Notes: a model not told the origin generated them from the letters alone. A stretch of DNA of 20,647 bases from Rodentolepis nana (GCA_900617975.1 UZAE01000613.1:1-20647), one strand, 5' to 3'. Positions 9,320-19,599 are shown, counted from the stretch's first letter. Numbers and translations are program-made.

Positions 9320-11290
9320 TCTCAATAGTGCTTATTCCTTTTAGAAAACGTGCAAACAAAATCGATGCTTCTTGTATCATATCTCCTAAAAACAGAATAA
9401 TAATATTATTTGTTATGATCATTTTAATTTTACTACAAGCATTATTGTCTCAATGTCATCAACTCAAGGAATTAGATACTACAAATCTGGCTTTACAGCC
9501 TCGAACACACAATTTGGGACAAAAGAGGCTACGCATGCTTGTTCGGTAAAATTGACAAACAGTTGATTGAGTAATGGAACGTCGGCAAGCGTAATATTAA
9601 AGTAATCTATATTAGGTTTCGCAAGTAAATGTCTGAATAATAAGCAGGTATTCGTTACCAGACTTTTGATAACGGGGTCTCCCATATGCTACTTTACCTA
9701 TCCATAAAGTTTCATTTCAATATCAATGGTAATAGCATAAGGTAGCATAAAAAACACCAATCTTCTAAAAGATGTGGAATTTAAGGCGATCAGGAAATTA
9801 AGTTTATACTCACTCTAGTTACGGTAACGGAAAAAAACCAATGGTTCCGCTTTCCCAATTTTTGTTGCGACAATTCTTGAACATGTTTAATCTGGTAATT
9901 GTACACCATCTAATACAAAAATTAACATTTATTAGCAACAAGTTTTAAAACTTTCATTATGCCACAGAATGTGCTAGCCTTAGCTTTTTCTCAAACTGAG
10001 AATACATGGCGGTTTTAATGATTGTTTATTTTTTTGCAAAACCCGCCAATTAAAATAACTTTTCTAATTTTTATAATAACATACATTTATCAAAAAAATG
10101 TTGTTTTCAGTATCATTTCAATAGGTTGTCAACAAAACTATAACCAGTGACCGATCCGGGGATTTACAAGTCCGATAGGTATACAGAAGTTAAAATGACG
10201 AATCCGTTCCCGATCACACATTCATTCAATAGCCTATTTTATTAAATAGAAAAAAAAATAAAATACAGATATTCAAAAAACATTTTTTACCAAACGAACA
10301 CTTTTTTTAATTAATTTCGATAAGGTTGTCCATATCAGTCTTTTAATCTATTTATTTCAAACGTGTCTTTTCAACTTTACGCTTTTCATTGATTTATTCT
10401 GCTTATACGTTTTAAATTAAGATTTCAATTTGGCTATATATCAAAGACTATTTTCATCACCTTATTAAAATTAAATGGTTTATTTTGTATTTTCACTTTC
10501 GTACTTATTCAAAATTCAAATCATTGAGTTGGAAATTAGACATCATTTGGCAGTAAAACTTTCTATCATGCATTCACAAATGTCAGACAAAATGCCGTAA
10601 AATCAAAAGAAAATCAGCTTTCTTTCACAAATTATTATTGCAAGGAAGAAAAATGTCGAAATAGGTTAAACAGGCTAAAAGATTTAAATATTGTTCAACG
10701 AAGTCAAAAGACGATACCTACCATTCGCAATTGATACCGTGATAACAGAAAAGCGTTCAAGAAGGTGGAGATGACAACGCACTTCATGAAATGTGTAATT
10801 AGATCTTAGGAATTTGATCATTGCTTATATAATTTGTGCAAAATGTCCATAATTAGACAGATAACATGACCGTCCTGCATCACCTGTGCTCATTAACATG
10901 AAGTCAAATTCCCGTTATGTAAAAGAAATATTATAATATGCGTGCAATTATTGATGGTCTAAAATGAATGATTTATCAGTTAATGCAGTTTAATTCTAGA
11001 AATATAACCCTCTATTACGGAGAAAGAAGTCAAATTCATGACCTATATTTCTCTTATTGCCATCTAATGAGGCGAAACTAGTTGAATTTATTTGAGAAGT
11101 CAACAGATTCCCTAATACATAATTAAATTTTGTATTTAATTCAAATTATTTTAATTCACTGTTACAAGTTATAATAACTTATAATGTTATAAGACATTAA
11201 AATTCTAAATTCATACATTGAAATGTAAATCATTTACTACTATAAATTGGTCATTAAACAAACAACCAAATAGCATTTTGTTTAAGTATT
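9320..11290. other. Central spacer of the inverted duplication, no recognisable genes
   Basis: This holds the symmetry centre (about 9955) of the two arms. A plus-strand frame at 9328-9549 has a hydrophobic stretch (IIILFVMIILILLQALL) and a minus-strand frame at 9479-9685 overlaps it. Neither has a recognisable motif or second copy, and I do not call them genes. A 7-bp-arm palindrome (CTTATAA-TG-TTATAAG) sits at 11178-11193. Confidence 0.5.
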
Positions 11291-11299
11291 TTTAAATTA

Positions 11300-12010
11300 T
11301 TTGCTTAGCAAAGTCAAACGCGTGCACTTAGCTTTTCAAAATCGATGTGAAACAACAGTCAGAATGCATATGACTATTATTTAAGTTTCTTTGCTTGCCA
11401 AAAGCATGATTCCAATGAGATGCAAGCAGGACAAAAATCTTGAACATAATTTCATAATGGAGCCTTTAGTTTTAAAATGCCATATTTGAAATGGTTGTTT
11501 AATGTTTCTGAAGCATATTTATTTACGTTTTCTAACAATCACGCTACTTCGAAAACATGCTAAGCTAGATCGCCATCATTATTCATATTATATTTATAAA
11601 ATGACATCATGGACCAATTAGCACCTCTTTTAAAGTGGACTATCTTAAAAGAATTTGTCAGATTTAATAGCGATGAAGCGTTGATTATCGAGAGATTTTA
11701 AAGTGGACTTTGGCACTTGAGAGACATCTGATGCAAAGCCAGACACAAGATCTTCCTATTATTTGAATGCTCCATCTTATATATATTGCTGTAAGAAAAT
11801 TCGATACCAACTATGAAAATGATTTCAAAAGAGCCTGTTACTCACTTCTTCGTCATAATCTTAGCTCACTTGAACTATTCAAATTCCATGATGGGCAATA
11901 ACCCTCCAACCAAACATTACCCTTCTGATGAATTTGTTGAAAACAACGCAAAATTGAGTAGCGAAGCCGCAAATGATGGTAATGGTATTTTGTACCCGAG
12001 CCAGAGTTGA
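11300..12010 (+). pseudogene. Fourth fragment: intron 3 and start of exon 4
   Basis: This aligns with copy B from about 16490 to 17090. Intron anchors include AGCTTTTCAAAATCGATG near 11331 (B has AGCTATTGAAACTCGATA), GCCATATTTGAAATGGTTG near 11480, and the ATATATTGCTGTAA block near 11780. An acceptor ATCTTAG precedes exon 4 at 11865, which reads AHLNYSNSMMGNNPPTKH, then ENNAKLSSEAAN. After NDG the sequence jumps to LYPSQ, which corresponds to the middle of finger 1 (RYPSQLETH) in copy A. The first zinc-binding cysteines are therefore deleted, and a frameshift and TGA follow at 12008-12010. No fingers remain. Confidence 0.75.
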
Positions 12011-12213
12011 GACATTCTTGAAAATACAATTTTGTTGTTGTATGCAGTACACGAAATGAACAATGAAATCGCTGAAAAGAACGTGAAGAACTCCAAAACA
12101 CGGTAGTCGTCATTATTGTCTATAATCCTTTCTTCATCATTTGATTTCCTATATTTTGCTGTTGGTGCACTTGTAAAACTAGTTTTGTCCTGCTCAGTAA
12201 ATAAATTGTCGTG

Positions 12214-12215
<2 letters not shown>

Positions 12216-12266
<51 letters not shown>
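12216..12266. repeat. TA dinucleotide microsatellite, about 25 units
   Basis: Fifty-one bases of alternating A and T, followed by GAAAGATAGATAAATA. Its right flank is related to the left flank of the longer TA array at 9165-9248, in the opposite orientation. Confidence 0.97.
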
Positions 12267-12269
<3 letters not shown>

Positions 12270-12298
12270 AGATAGATAAATATAAAGTACCAAAAGGG

Positions 12299-12330
12299 CT
12301 TACTGAAAAGTTAGATTCAGGTAGTCAGAG
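12299..12330 (+). repeat. Microsatellite flank, inverted partner of 9119-9163
   Basis: CTTACTGAAAAGTTAGATT followed by CAGGTAGTCAGAG matches the minus strand of 9119-9160. Beyond AGAGAACCC the two copies no longer align by eye. The following 12331-12720 shows no gene. Confidence 0.65.
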
Positions 12331-12719
12331 AACCCATTATGTGTTTTTTTTCGATTAGTTGCAGCCCAACCGGTCTGGATGCCTGTCCTGCAAAATACTT
12401 ATTTCACTGAAAATAATTTGGATTTTGGAAAATCTTCTATTAGATATATTTTTAAATAGTTAAACTGTGAAAATATGAAAAAATAAAACAATCGTTTTAT
12501 TTATAGACCAGAATAACCCTTTAAAACGGGTCAAATAAAATAATTGAAGAGTGTTCAGGATTGCAACACCATTAAAGCTTGGCTCAATTAGAAATTCTTT
12601 ATTGGGTGTATCTCCCCAAACCGATTGTTACTACAAATGGGAGAGGCACACACGCTATTCACACACGCAGTGATTTGAAAAGTGTACATACGTGGACCTT
12701 AGTAATGATCAGCTTGGTA

Positions 12720-12850
12720 GATTAGGTTAAACATACGCAAGCTTCCGATTGGATAAAGTTTGCACGGCGGCTGCGCACAGTGTTATACGTCCGCACGACC
12801 TAGTCCTGGCGTGCTAAAGACTTATTTATGAACCTTAGAAACGGATCAAA
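12720..12850 (+). repeat. Repeat R, left copy, first part
   Basis: A comparatively GC-rich block with GCGCACAGTGTTATACGTCC and AGTCCTGGCGTGCTAAAG, then ACTTATTTATGAA. The minus strand at 19785-19870 carries the same block (GCACACAGTGTTGTACGGCC, AGTCCTGGAGTGCTAAAG, ACTTATTTGTGAA). One frame is open in both (PSPGVLKTYL then stop), but substitutions fall on all codon positions, so I do not call it coding. Confidence 0.75.
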
Positions 12851-13279
12851 ACATCATTTAGAAGTCTTTGAAGTTACTATATTCGATATGAGTTTTCTGT
12901 TTTACTTGAAATTCCCTGAGATTATCTTGAAATTTCCCAGCACTAATTGGGCTATTCACCAATGCCATTGATGAAGACATTGAAAATAGAGAAGGTTGTG
13001 GTAGCTCCTTGTTAAGGCCAGTGCATAAAATTGTCTCATTTTATTTAATTTAAAATGCCTGTTCTACAGGATCGTTTAAAATAAGAAATAAAAAGAAATG
13101 TACTAGCAGTCATTTTATATATTAGAGAAATGCTCCTTAGTGATGCTCAATACCTCAATGGCCAGCCACTTCGATATCATCTCCTTGGAGATAGATATAT
13201 TTTATAATGTTAATGAATTTCCTAATCAAAACAGTACTCCATTTGGCACTGAACAATAAACAGGCAAGTTGAGTATAAT

Positions 13280-13725
13280 TGACTAATTTTTCAAAACATT
13301 CATTTATTCATGTCTTTGCGAAAATTATGACCGGTGACATCTGTGATTTCATCAAGCATGATAAAGAATCAAAAATACTTAATACCATTAACCTGATCAT
13401 TCTTTAACAAATATAGTTTTTCATCCATTGAGTGTTCACACGTATTGAGCGATTCGCAAAATCTGAAAAAAATGTAACAAATCATTTGTTCATTGATTGT
13501 AAGCACAGCAAACCATTCTGATTAAATAATTAAAATACGCAATACAAACGCGGTTTACGTATATTTAAATAATTTTCTTGAGATTTGGATTTGTCTTTAT
13601 GGGTATGTTATGCCAGATAAAGTCTTTAATTACAATTGAATTTCTTATCTTCTAAAATTTAAATGTAGTTAACATTAAGGATTCTAACGGATTATTTGTG
13701 GAAAAGGAATGTGAGCGAAATTACT
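13280..13725 (+). repeat. Tandem duplicate of the copy-B 5' flank, upstream unit
   Basis: This aligns in direct orientation with about 13740-14330. Matching anchors are ATTATGACCG (13326 and 13773), TACCATTAA.CTGATCA (13382 and 13936), AAATCATTTGTTCATTG (13473 and 14083) and TTATG.GTATG (13599 and 14200). Copy A has one counterpart of this region (5560-5950), so the extra unit is specific to the B side or was lost from A. No coding potential is seen. Confidence 0.65.
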
Positions 13726-13732
13726 TCATCTC

Positions 13733-13900
13733 CATAATAACGTGTTCAAATGTAATCTCTTGATAACGAACTATTATGACCGCAATAAGGGTGTAAAAAA
13801 ATTAGCTTTTTTCACCATTAAATTTTGATGCCTTGACTCGGACGTTAATGACTTGATAAATTATGTCAGTACAAATGATTTTCTCTTCCTGTCAACTGTA
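13733..13900 (+). repeat. Repeat R, left copy, second part
   Basis: The block ATTAAATTTTGATG.CTTGACTCGGAC with flanking CCATAATAA matches the minus strand of 19600-19765. In the right copy the first and second parts are adjacent. Here about 880 bases containing the duplicated 5' flank separate them. Confidence 0.7.
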
Positions 13901-14950
13901 GTTTTTTGAATATTATTAATCATCTCAAAATTTACTACCATTAATCTGATCAGTCTAATAATAATATAAATTAATAACTCATACACTTATTGCACACATT
14001 TTAAGGAAATCTACTAGCACTAAGCAAAATAAACAGTTCAACCACACAATAAAAGAAAATGCGATCGATCTATCAGTAAAAATCATTTGTTCATTGTTTG
14101 GAAACATGGCAAATGATTCTATTTTAATTAGTGATGCTCCAAATGTAAGCATAGTTAATCAAGATTCAAATTAATATCTTGATATATGAGACTTTAGTTA
14201 TGAGTATGCAATGTCAGAGAAAAGTTTGAATTAGAATTGTATTTTCTGTCTTCCATAAGTCCAAATCGATTCATTTTAAATGCGATTCTGCCAAAAATTA
14301 CATCCCTTCTCAAAAAATATGACAACATATAATGGTCCTTTTGATATTACTCAAAAAACAGTTAATTGTGTGTCTAAATAGTTATTTATTGAAAATTTAG
14401 TAAATTGTTTAAGTTTGACTCAGACACTTTAAATATGATTAATTGTGATGGGAATAAAACGACCTATTAAATACATTTTAAATTAAGTAATTTGGAATTA
14501 AAAGACAAGAAGTAAAATCTGTACAAAATATGGCATTTGTGGCTCAGAAAAGAGACACTGTGTCAGGCATATTAAATAAGAGCATTCTCCTAAAAATATA
14601 TTTGGTATCCATGGTCAGGGCTCTGGGTTTATTCACAAGCAAAACGTTTATGTGTCTTGAGACTGCAATTATTGACGGTCATAGTAGGCAAATTTGGTTT
14701 GCAACGATAATAAATGCGTTATAATTTACTGATTTATTCAAGACTAGTAATTTGTTCTCATAACTGCTAAACACATTTAAATTTGAAAAAAAAGGTTTAA
14801 AAGACTTTTCGAAGTAGAAGTATAATAAGTCGAATCAAGGTAACATGTGGAAATGGACCAGACCGAACGACTTGTGCTTGCTAGAGTGAATGCTATGGAA
14901 ATAAAATGTTGGATTATAACATGCAAGCAATATGCTATTTTTACAAACAG

Positions 14951-15084
14951 GGTGAATTGAACATGGTCTTCAATAATACACAAGATATTTCAGCAAATAA
15001 TGTCATAGACCCTACTAGATTGGGAGTTAAAATTGATGTTTTCGAGGAAGCGTCAGGAAATTTAATCGTCAAGTGTTATTTCAG
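14951..15084 (+). other. Possible additional upstream exon of copy B
   Basis: After an acceptor-like TTTTTACAAACAG the frame reads GELNMVFNNTQDI, then NNVIDPTRLGVKIDVFEEAS, and stays open to a possible donor TTTCAG|GTTTAA at 15085. The counterpart in copy A (4957-4862) keeps the peptide with D/E and K/E exchanges and several synonymous third-position changes, then hits a stop. I do not recognise the sequence. It could be an alternative first or second exon of the zinc-finger gene, the end of another gene, or non-coding. Confidence 0.3.
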
Positions 15085-15331
15085 GTTTAACTTGATTTAC
15101 ATGTAAAAAGAGACTAAATTAAGCAGTTAAAGAGCAATGCCTATTGCAACAAAATTAAGAATATCAAAAAATGTTTTGACAAATGTATCTCAGAACTTCG
15201 ATCTATTGAATTATAATCGGTATGAAGGCTGATCATTCAATTTGCAATAACTTCCTTTATTCACAGAATTTGGCACATCTGATATTACATTCACTTTAAA
15301 ACGCGCTTATAAAAAGTTTTGTCAAAAATAA

Positions 15332-15446
15332 ATGACAGAGAGAAATAACTCAAATGACGGATGGAGGACGAAACCGAAAACCTCTTCTTTCAATACAACG
15401 ACATCCATTTATCCATTGAGGGAATCCCTTTTGAATTTTATAAGAG
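15332..15446 (+). pseudogene. Exon 1 of copy B
   Basis: The ATG at 15332, directly preceded by an in-frame TAA, opens 38 codons plus one base (MTERNNSNDGWRTKPKTSSF and so on), the same length as in copy A. It ends AGAG|GCAAGT, a near-perfect GC-type donor. The joint to exon 2 is in phase and yields DD as in A. A GT donor four bases later (GCAA|GTCATA) is an alternative in B but is not available in A. The peptide is polar and has diverged strongly from copy A. The frame continues open to 15634 if not spliced. Confidence 0.5.
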
Positions 15447-15681
15447 GCAAGTCATATTTCAATTCCATTTCCTTAATCAGATCCGATTTTCATTTCGTAA
15501 ACACAATTATAGAACACTACGACCTGTGCCGCTCGCGATTAGAAGACTTGAGCCAGCTACTGGAAAAGATGTCGGACAGTACGTTTTCGTGTTTGTTCGA
15601 TTATGTTCCATCAAATATAAATAGTTTACTTTGATGCATTATTTGGCTTAATATCAAACATAAATTATTGTCACTATTTAG

Positions 15682-15834
15682 ATGATATGAATCAGGTGTT
15701 AGGAAGAAACCTTTTGAATTTGCCTGCAATGTCACAACAGAGCTCCGCGACACCAAATGACAACACCTCTTACACCCTTCGAAATGATGTGCAAGTTTTA
15801 CCTCCAAAGTGAACACAGATTTAACTTATTTCCA
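15682..15834 (+). pseudogene. Exon 2 of copy B, with 1-bp deletion
   Basis: Acceptor CTATTTAG, then DDMNQVLGRNLLNLPAMSQQ, the core SSATPNDNTS and VQVLPPK, followed by TGA at 15810-15812. The exon is 153 nt against 154 in copy A. The fragment near 6738 shows the ancestral reading through this point (LPQNMNTNLTYP), so the TGA results from a 1-bp loss. The donor CCA|GTATGT is retained. The peptide core is conserved in all three copies. It encodes no known domain. Confidence 0.65.
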
Positions 15835-15905
15835 GTATGTCACTAATTTCAAAATGCAAAAATTTTAATAATCGTTATTTTGGGATTACGTTTACATAGA
15901 ATGAG

Positions 15906-15965
15906 AATGTCGCGACTTTCAGTCGCTTTCGGCCTGTAGCCTTCGTTAGCAGAGGTTGTTGCCAC
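15906..15965. other. GC-rich island with hairpin, specific to copy B
   Basis: In intron 2, copies A and the 6470-6960 fragment share TTCATGAGATGAT and neighbouring text. Copy B instead has GTCGCGACTTTCAGTCGC and TTTCGGCCTGTAGCCTTCG. GCGACT-TTC-AGTCGC (15912-15926) is a perfect 6-bp hairpin. It looks like a small replacement or insertion of foreign sequence. I cannot name it. Confidence 0.45.
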
Positions 15966-16024
15966 GAGAGTATGGCTTGTTTACTTGTAATAAGCTAAAT
16001 TCGGATTATTTATTTTATTCACGG

Positions 16025-16283
16025 ATCACATACTATTCGCTCCCATACGATTTCGATCCATTTAATGGAGATCGGGGTGTTGTCTCTAACTGGTGGACTC
16101 AGTCAAATGCTTTCGTGGAGGAAGATAGATGTCACCAACGAGCTGACGTTTCTTCATTTAATAACACTGCAACTAATTATTTTTATTGTCCCAGCAGCAT
16201 TTTTATGCCCAAAGGAAGAAATGAGATTGAAATCTACTCACAGGCAGTTCATGAACGGAATATGAATTCGACTACTTCTTTAG
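16025..16283 (+). pseudogene. Exon 3 of copy B, acceptor lost and frame shifted
   Basis: The position of the acceptor in copy A (ACAG) aligns with CACGG here, so the AG is gone. The homologous frame reads DPFNGDRGVVSNWWTQS and later YFYCPSSIF and HERNMNSTTSL. It matches copy A and the 6554 fragment and lacks the stops of A. The exon is 259 nt against 239 in A, a difference not divisible by three, so even with a working acceptor the joint to exon 2 would be out of frame. One cysteine of the C-X2-C pair is also lost (CPSS). The donor TTTAG|GTATGC is intact. Confidence 0.65.
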
Positions 16284-16973
16284 GTATGCTAGTTTGCAAA
16301 CCTTTCATTTCCAACACTTGATTAAAATGAAACTTTTGTTAAGATCTTTTTAATCAGTTCTATCTCTTAACCCACATAGTTAAAATTATTTCCTTATCTA
16401 ATTTTGAAAAACATTTAGTTCAGAAATGTAGTTGCTGGTATGAATATTTTAGGACATTTCAAGAATGGTTAATTTGTTGGCTTGGCATAGGTTAACGCAT
16501 ATATTTAGCTATTGAAACTCGATAGTAAGCGACAGTTAGAAAGGATTTGTCTATTATTCATGCATATTTGTTTGACGAGAGTTCAAATAAAGTGGTTTGA
16601 GTTGCAAAGAGTCATATTTGAACTGGTTGTTGTACCTTGTTTCGTATATAATTGTTCTTAAATGTTTTCAATAAAACGCGTCTATGTTCTCGGTTCTTTG
16701 CTGAGTTTGCTAAGTCATATCCCGATCAATATTCAAATTCTATTTATCAACTTTCATCATTATCCGGTTATTACCTCTTGGATGAAGTTGTTCCGCTTCA
16801 ATAGTGATTAGGCTTTTTAAAGTGGGATTTGTTAACCTGAAAGGTATCTGATACAAACATAATTTTCCTATGATTTAATATTCAATTTTACATATATTGC
16901 TGTAATCAAAACAGCTACCAGCTATGGATAGGACGTTAAAAGAGTCTGTTTTACACATTATTTGCATTTTTAG

Positions 16974-17643
16974 CTTACTTGAACAAGTCGAATTCTGTTG
17001 TGGGCAATAACCATCCAACTAAATGTGCTCCTTTAGATGAAATTGTTGAGAGCATCGCTAAAATGAGTAAGGAAATCACAAACAAAGAAAATGCTTCACT
17101 TGTGATGTATGCAATAAAACCTGTAGAAGACAAAGCGAATTGGACATTCACAAACTCAAACATAGTGGTAAAAAACCATTCGAATGTGAAGCTTGTGGAA
17201 ATTAATTTTATACAAAATTTGAACTGAATTCTCACAAACTGGTCCACAGTGATGTAAAACCGTACAAATGCAGAAAATGTGGGAAAAAATTTAAACGCCA
17301 ATGGATTTTAACTAGGCATATGCTTTCTCATAGTGAAGAAAGGCCCTACAAATGTGGAATATGCAAACAAGCATACAAACTTAAGCATCATTTGACTGTA
17401 AATATGCGTTTCCATACGGGAAACAAATCATACACATATGGTGAAAGTAATATAGGATTTGTAGATAAACCAACTTCGAATGAAAACGACCTTGAGCATA
17501 CAGGCAAAAGACTATGCAGAGGCAACGTAGGCAAAGTGAAATTTTTACAGCATGCCCAATTGAGGGACCAAATGCGTTGCCATACTCGAGATGAATCATT
17601 CCAATGCAATATATGTGGAATGCGCTTTTTCAAATATGTTTGA
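16974..17643 (+). pseudogene. Exon 4 of copy B, degenerate C2H2 array
   Basis: After the acceptor GCATTTTTAG the exon reads AYLNKSNSVVGNNHPTK, then AKMSKEITNKE as in copy A. A 1-bp loss near 17090-17100 shifts the frame just before finger 1 (CDVC...HKLKH). Finger 2 (CEAC) is cut by TAA at 17203-17205, where A has CAA. From there the frame stays open to 17641. Finger 3 is sound (CRKC...HMLSH). Finger 4 has Asn for the first His (CGIC...NMRFH). Later fingers lack cysteines (YGESNIGF, CRGNVGKV). The last reads CNICGMRFF before TGA. The exon retains finger 4, which A lost to its stop. Nuclear DNA binding would be the ancestral role; as it stands the copy cannot make the full array. Confidence 0.75.
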
Positions 17644-18030
17644 TTGGGTTTTCCACGAAGAGACGCACAATAGTGAAAATCATTAGAGTTTTGATGTGTA
17701 TGAACCGATACGAATCGCAAGGTTGTGTTCAATATGGCGCCAACAGCACCATTCAGGAGAAATGGCATTCATAAACAAAAATGGTAGAAGCAATATCTTT
17801 CAAATACGGCATTTGAAAGGACACATAAAGAAGAATATTCGCTTCAAGTTAATGAAAATGGAACAAGATTTTAGAGTTAATCGCCTTATTATCTTCTTTA
17901 TGGACCTACATTCAGTAGTGAAAATGCGTTGGTTGAATATCTGAACAAGGAACTATAAACAAACACAAACGAGTCCATATTATGCAGAAATATAGCCCAT
18001 TTGTGAGCTATGCTTGAGGAAATTTGGTCC
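17644..18030 (+). pseudogene. Eroded finger remnants downstream of copy B
   Basis: Past the TGA the finger periodicity can still be traced in shifted frames: DWVFHEETHNSEN, then QQHHSGEMAF, then RHLKGHIKKN. The match to the tail of copy A ends near 17983-18020 at the block GCAGAAATATAGCCCATTTG. The open frame at 17696-17944 spans these remnants but has lost almost all zinc-binding residues. Confidence 0.6.
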
Positions 18031-19599
18031 AAAATCAACGATTTTCATATTTCACTTCTTATAATTGTATATTAAGAAAAGGCAAACTTATTTATCACTG
18101 ACTCATTTCCTATTATTAGACATTGTTTCAATTAATTAAATGTCAACTTAATGTCGGAAGGAATAAGTACAAACTCTTAAAGTACATGATTAGTCAAAGG
18201 TTAATTATCTTTGTTTTCTTCAAATGGTCTGCCAGATTATCCATAATTTGCGTTGAAGAAATTTCTAGTTAGTAGTTAATACATATGGATACTTATCTGG
18301 GTTAACTTATTTGAATACTTGATTACGAAGAATTCCCAATGAAAACGAATTTAAGTCCATATAATATTATCTGTTCACTATTGGAAATATTATTAAGAGC
18401 AATATCAAAATATTCTAAAATACCATTGTAAAGTAGATATGTACAGCGTAAACGAGAAATCGTAACTGAATTGCTTATAACACAGTTTATTAGTCTGTGG
18501 CAGGCTCAACGTGGAGCTTTAGTCCACTTTTAATGTGCCATATTCCATTTTTGCCTAATTACTTCATTAATATTGAATCAGATTTACCTAGAATTCATAC
18601 ACCTAATATCAATATATATCACATAAGTTAGTCGGTAACAAAGATTCCCTTTTATCAAATTGTAGCAATTCAAATTTATTGAGAGGGGTAATACTAGAAC
18701 AATATAAATATTGATGGATGCTCACGTAAAAATGATGAATTTTGAGTTTCCGATTTCACTATGTAAGTGTGATAAAAAGAAAGCTGAATGGCGAAAGTTA
18801 CAGTGTTCGGGAGCCCTTGGTTTCAAGACTCTGCTAAATATTTTCTGGTCGTCATTTAGTTACTCCACTACCAATCGTTATTTAGATTAATGTTTTTATA
18901 ACAATTGATGCCGTCGCAAAATACGGTTGACAGGCTGTCATTTACAGTTTTTTTAAATGGAAAAGTTCTGTTGAAATTAAAATTTCAATAAATAGAACGG
19001 CAAGTTATCTGAATGAGCGATTGTTTTGCTGTTACATTTAAGCCGATTTTTTTTAAGTTATTTGATCACCGTATTTCGAAATCTATATTATATTTGACTT
19101 ACATAATGTTTTATCTTGGTCTTTTATCTTTTACAAATGATGCCATAAATATTTTCCCTTAGGATCCATTAGTAGGTGGGAAATAATATTTTATGAAAAT
19201 GTACTGGAATTCTTTGCCAATTTTAGTTTCAATCCGACATATTAAAATACGTCATTTATTAAAAATCGAATTTATTCGGGACTTTGTTATTTAAAAAATC
19301 TGGAAAACGAAAGGGTGCATTTGATAAAACGTGTCCTAAAGAAACCTAAACAAAGTATTAGAATTTATACAATTTGGTCTTTAGATGATAGTATACTCAT
19401 ATCTTGAAATAAATCTGAATTGATAGATTGGAATATATAGTTGAAGACAAACTTGAAAATAAAACCGTAAAAAATCCAAGTATAGCATTAGTACCTCGTA
19501 AATCCTGACTTCACTAATAAGCATATTATAATAATCTATTATGCGATTTAAGTTTTATTTGCGCTCATTCTAGCACATGTTGAAACTAGCATATTTTAG
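18031..19599. other. Intergenic stretch without recognisable genes
   Basis: AT-rich, with no match to the outside of arm A. A 52-codon plus-strand frame at 18732-18890 (MMNFEFPISLCKCDKKKAEW at its start) is the longest non-repetitive one. It has no motif I know and no second copy, so I do not call it a gene. Confidence 0.5.

Larger units (their letters stand above)
13940..18030 (+). repeat. Right arm (B) of the large inverted duplication
   Basis: This is the inverted partner of 1805-5960. The 5' flank (13940-15331) contains blocks shared with A such as GGTCCTTTTGATATTA near 14334, GAGACACTGT.TCAGGCATAT near 14550, AAATTTGGTTTGCAACGATA near 14690 and GAATTGAACATGGTCTTCAA near 14954. The open frame at 14530-14724 is not preserved in A (stop and changed reading), so that part is non-coding. 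Confidence 0.85.

Noticed and set aside
9328..9685. Overlapping frames with a hydrophobic stretch near 9400-9450
   Set aside because: Short, with no recognised motif, no second copy and no supporting splice or promoter context.
12740..12835. Shared open frame ending PSPGVLKTYL in both copies of repeat R
   Set aside because: It covers only about 23 codons, differences fall on all codon positions, and there is no start or splice context, so it is treated as repeat DNA.
14530..14724. Plus-strand frame of 64 codons (MAFVAQKRDTVSG...)
   Set aside because: The aligned sequence in arm A is conserved as DNA but has a stop and a changed frame, so protein constraint is not supported.
15300..15320. 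TATA-box-like CTTATAAAAAG just upstream of the copy B start codon
   Set aside because: It is too close to the ATG for a usual core promoter and is not conserved at the same place in copy A.
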